DNA from: Pirellulales bacterium
GTDB taxonomy: Bacteria > Planctomycetota > Planctomycetia > Pirellulales > PALSA-1355
Length of the DNA stretch: 64,000 nucleotides
Direction: 5' to 3'
Assembly: GCA_022844125.1 (NCBI GenBank)
Contig: JALHMI010000006.1
Coordinates: forward strand, 248,001 to 312,000
Every line of letters begins with the position of its first letter. The first letter of the stretch is position 1. The position numbers were made by a program, and so were the translations under genes. The notes under the pieces were generated by a model, which saw only the letters and a list, made by a program, of their open reading frames with translations, ran no database searches and had not been told where the DNA came from. Positions 62,230 through 64,000 of the stretch are shown piece by piece.

Positions 62230-63162
62230 TCAGCAGATCGAGTTGCTCCTACGTCTGCTGCGATTCTGTCGTAACCAGAACCAAACACCTGCCGCTCCCA
62301 GTCCCGCAAGAAACACGCTGCCGGGCTCCGGTACCACGGCAAGCGCTAACGTATAGTCTCCGGCGGCCACGTGGGCGCCGGTAAAGTTTGCATCGCCCAC
62401 GCCCGTCACCCCGATCTTCACTCGGCCCAGCAAGTCGGCCGTGCCGGTGAGGGTTGGAATCGCGTCGAAGGCACTCGTCTGTGCAATCCGCGCGTTCGCC
62501 GCATCGTATAGCGCGAGCAGTCCCGCGAACTCGCCCGCGAACGTGGCAGTAAATTCTTGAAACGGCGCGAGTCCCGTAAACACCCAGAAGTCGAGTGAGT
62601 CGCCCGTGCCCGGCCCGATCACGTTGTTCAGCGTGATGTCAGCCGTGTAGCCCTCCCAGTTCGGGTTTTCCGGGTCCGGCGAGACCGCCGGGTCGAGCCA
62701 CTCGGTGTCGGACGTCATCGGCGAGAGTTCATCGTTTTGCCACTTCGAAAGGCTCGGGACCAGGCTTCCGCCCGGATCGCGCACGTCGAGATACCAGGCG
62801 TACTTGCCGGACTCGAGATGCAGATCCGCAAAGGCGACGTCGGCGCCGCCGGTAATCTGAAAATAAAGGGAACCATCAGAGCGTAGTGGTACGCCGATCA
62901 ACTGACTGGCGAAGCCGTTGCCCAAGGGACTGCTGTTATCGTCGACAAGCTGCAAGGTGGTGAACGATGGATCGAAAATGCCCAGCCGCGTGTCGGGGCG
63001 CCCCGGCGTCCCATCCAGGCTATCGTTCACGAACAGTGTTCCGCCCGGCAGAATCGTGGCCGTGGGCGGCGTGTTGTTCGGCTCGGCCGCGCGTGCAGCG
63101 ATCGCGGATAAAACCGCCACGCTGAACGCGAGTGCCAGGGCTTGTCGTCGTACTCGTTGCAT
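62230..63162 (-). CDS. PEP-CTERM sorted secreted protein of unknown function
   Basis: The 310-aa protein starts at MQRVRRQALALAF (ATG 63162), giving a signal peptide that ends at AIAARA. The longer frame upstream adds a non-signal Arg/Thr-rich segment. The body is beta-rich, with DPSFTTLQLVDDN, SGKYAWYLDV and ITLNNVIGPGTGDSLDFWVF, resembling the pre-peptidase-like or DVUA0089-type secreted folds. The C-terminus is a PEP-CTERM signal: VVPEPGSVF, a hydrophobic stretch, then RQNRSRRR. Exosortase-dependent surface attachment is expected. No catalytic motif is seen. Confidence 0.85.
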   Translation of the reverse strand: MQRVRRQALALAFSVAVLSAIAARAAEPNNTPPTATILPGGTLFVNDSLDGTPGRPDTRLGIFDPSFTTLQLVDDNSSPLGNGFASQLIGVPLRSDGSLYFQITGGADVAFADLHLESGKYAWYLDVRDPGGSLVPSLSKWQNDELSPMTSDTEWLDPAVSPDPENPNWEGYTADITLNNVIGPGTGDSLDFWVFTGLAPFQEFTATFAGEFAGLLALYDAANARIAQTSAFDAIPTLTGTADLLGRVKIGVTGVGDANFTGAHVAAGDYTLALAVVPEPGSVFLAGLGAAGVWFWLRQNRSRRRSNSIC

Positions 63163-63549
63163 AACCGTCCTGTATGTGCGTATTCGCTTCGTAAGTCGCG
63201 CAACAACGACGGAGTGGATGTGAAACCTTGCTTGTCCGGGAGCGCATGGGGCGCGCACGGAATAACACGGATCACGACCGCTGAGGGGACGCGAGGGGTA
63301 GAGTCGTCAGAAAGCGCACTTCTCGCTGGACGCGGCAAAGCTAACCGCGGCGCGGGGTGCAAACGACTCTTACAAAGCGAGCATTGGCAATCCGAATGGG
63401 ATTCCTAAGGTCTAACGAGGGTGATCGGGGAATCTCCCTCAAAGTACGAGTCACTCTAGTCAGCGCCGAATCGAGTGTCAAGCAACTTCTGCTGCGGAAA
63501 TGTCGCATTCTTTGGAGGGACAACCGCGCCCTCGGCTCCACGAAAACGC
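63163..63549. other. Intergenic region after the GDPD gene and upstream of the PEP-CTERM gene
   Basis: No gene, RNA or convincing promoter was found in these 387 bases. Short frames here lack coding features. A weak inverted repeat, AATCC-GAATG-GGATT, occurs near 63390. Confidence 0.5.
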
Positions 63550-64000
63550 TCACTGCAAGTACAGCGATTTTAACCTGAGTAGCAGTCGTTCGCCCGGGTC
63601 GAGATCCGCCCTTTCCTTGAGCAGCTCGACCAATACAGCCGGCTTCTTCGTGATGATGCTGTTTACTCCCCGGTCCAACAGCAACTGCATATCCCGCCGC
63701 TCGTTAATCGTCCACACATAGACTTGACGCCCCCGGGAATGAGCCGTCGCCACCAAGGCGTCGGTCGCCTGCCCCAGCGAAACGGCCAGAAAATCCACCT
63801 CCAGCCGGGTGAGGTCGCCAATTCGGGCAGTGGCCAAAAACCCTACGCGCAGCCGGGGTTCGAGCTGTTTCACGGCCCGGACTTCTTCGTAGACGAACGA
63901 CATGACATTGGCCTCGGCGAGTACCTCGCGGCGGCGGAGCACTTCCACCACGCCTTCGACCAACGCCTGCCCGTCGCCTCCCAGGCTTTTCAGCTCGACC
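63550..64000 (-). CDS. Glycerophosphodiester phosphodiesterase, C-terminal part only
   Basis: The frame is open through the right edge of the window, so the N-terminus is outside. The visible 149 residues begin VELKSLGGDGQAL, the VElK block of GDPD enzymes that holds a metal-ligand glutamate. They end with VYVWTINERRDMQLLLDRG and SIITKKP, the typical WTvN...GvdgIiTd.P end of the fold. The family hydrolyses glycerophosphodiesters to glycerol-3-phosphate and an alcohol. The catalytic histidines lie upstream and cannot be checked. Confidence 0.88.
   Translation of the reverse strand, partial: VELKSLGGDGQALVEGVVEVLRRREVLAEANVMSFVYEEVRAVKQLEPRLRVGFLATARIGDLTRLEVDFLAVSLGQATDALVATAHSRGRQVYVWTINERRDMQLLLDRGVNSIITKKPAVLVELLKERADLDPGERLLLRLKSLYLQ

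Overview
The window looks like a chromosomal segment of a GC-rich member of the Planctomycetota, probably Pirellulales-like. The evidence is the gene content: a DUF1501 protein paired with a planctomycete-type cytochrome c/DUF1549/DUF1553 protein, PEP-CTERM secreted proteins, N-terminal 'LExRR.L' surface-protein motifs, very large TPR proteins, and Ser/Thr kinases fused to WD40 or tubulin-like domains. No rRNA, tRNA, CRISPR array, insertion sequence or phage gene was seen. Functional calls come from motif reading only; no database search was run.

Layout. 1-8.7 kb: a partial polytopic membrane protein, a class C beta-lactamase-like serine hydrolase, the DUF1501 and cytochrome/DUF1549/DUF1553 operon, a PEP-CTERM metalloprotease and a small DUF4345-like membrane protein. 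8.8-27.3 kb: a MoxR-DUF58-BatA/VWA-VWA operon on the minus strand. Diverging from it is a plus-strand series encoding a 2273-aa TPR protein, a 1025-aa exported protein and a 505-aa membrane coiled-coil protein. 27.5-32.6 kb: a DxD glycosyltransferase-like protein, a DUF2892 protein, a UdgX-type uracil-DNA glycosylase, a DUF4142 protein behind a good sigma-54 promoter, a hexapeptide acetyltransferase and an endonuclease/exonuclease/phosphatase-fold protein.

32.6-40.4 kb is a signalling block. A Ser/Thr kinase fused to a tubulin/FtsZ-like domain sits six bases behind an FHA protein with a degenerate EAL domain. These diverge from a receiver-degenerate GGDEF-CBS protein, which is followed convergently by an AAA ATPase. 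40.7-53.1 kb encodes a large metallopeptidase-like surface protein, then a minus-strand operon of a ten-unit PKD-repeat surface protein and a zinc-ribbon/kinase/WD40 protein. 53.4-62.1 kb has a Cys-rich putative lipoprotein and an export-type cluster: GAF-HlyD, HlyD, and PqqD-like-M50-HlyD, divergent from a TolC-like lipoprotein and with no ABC ATPase. The window ends with a second PEP-CTERM protein and the C-terminal part of a glycerophosphodiester phosphodiesterase.

The two best candidates for undescribed systems are the kinase-tubulin/FHA-EAL/REC-GGDEF-CBS block and the ABC-less GAF-HlyD/M50-HlyD/TolC cluster. The MoxR-VWA operon with its divergent giant TPR partners is a third, more conventional one.
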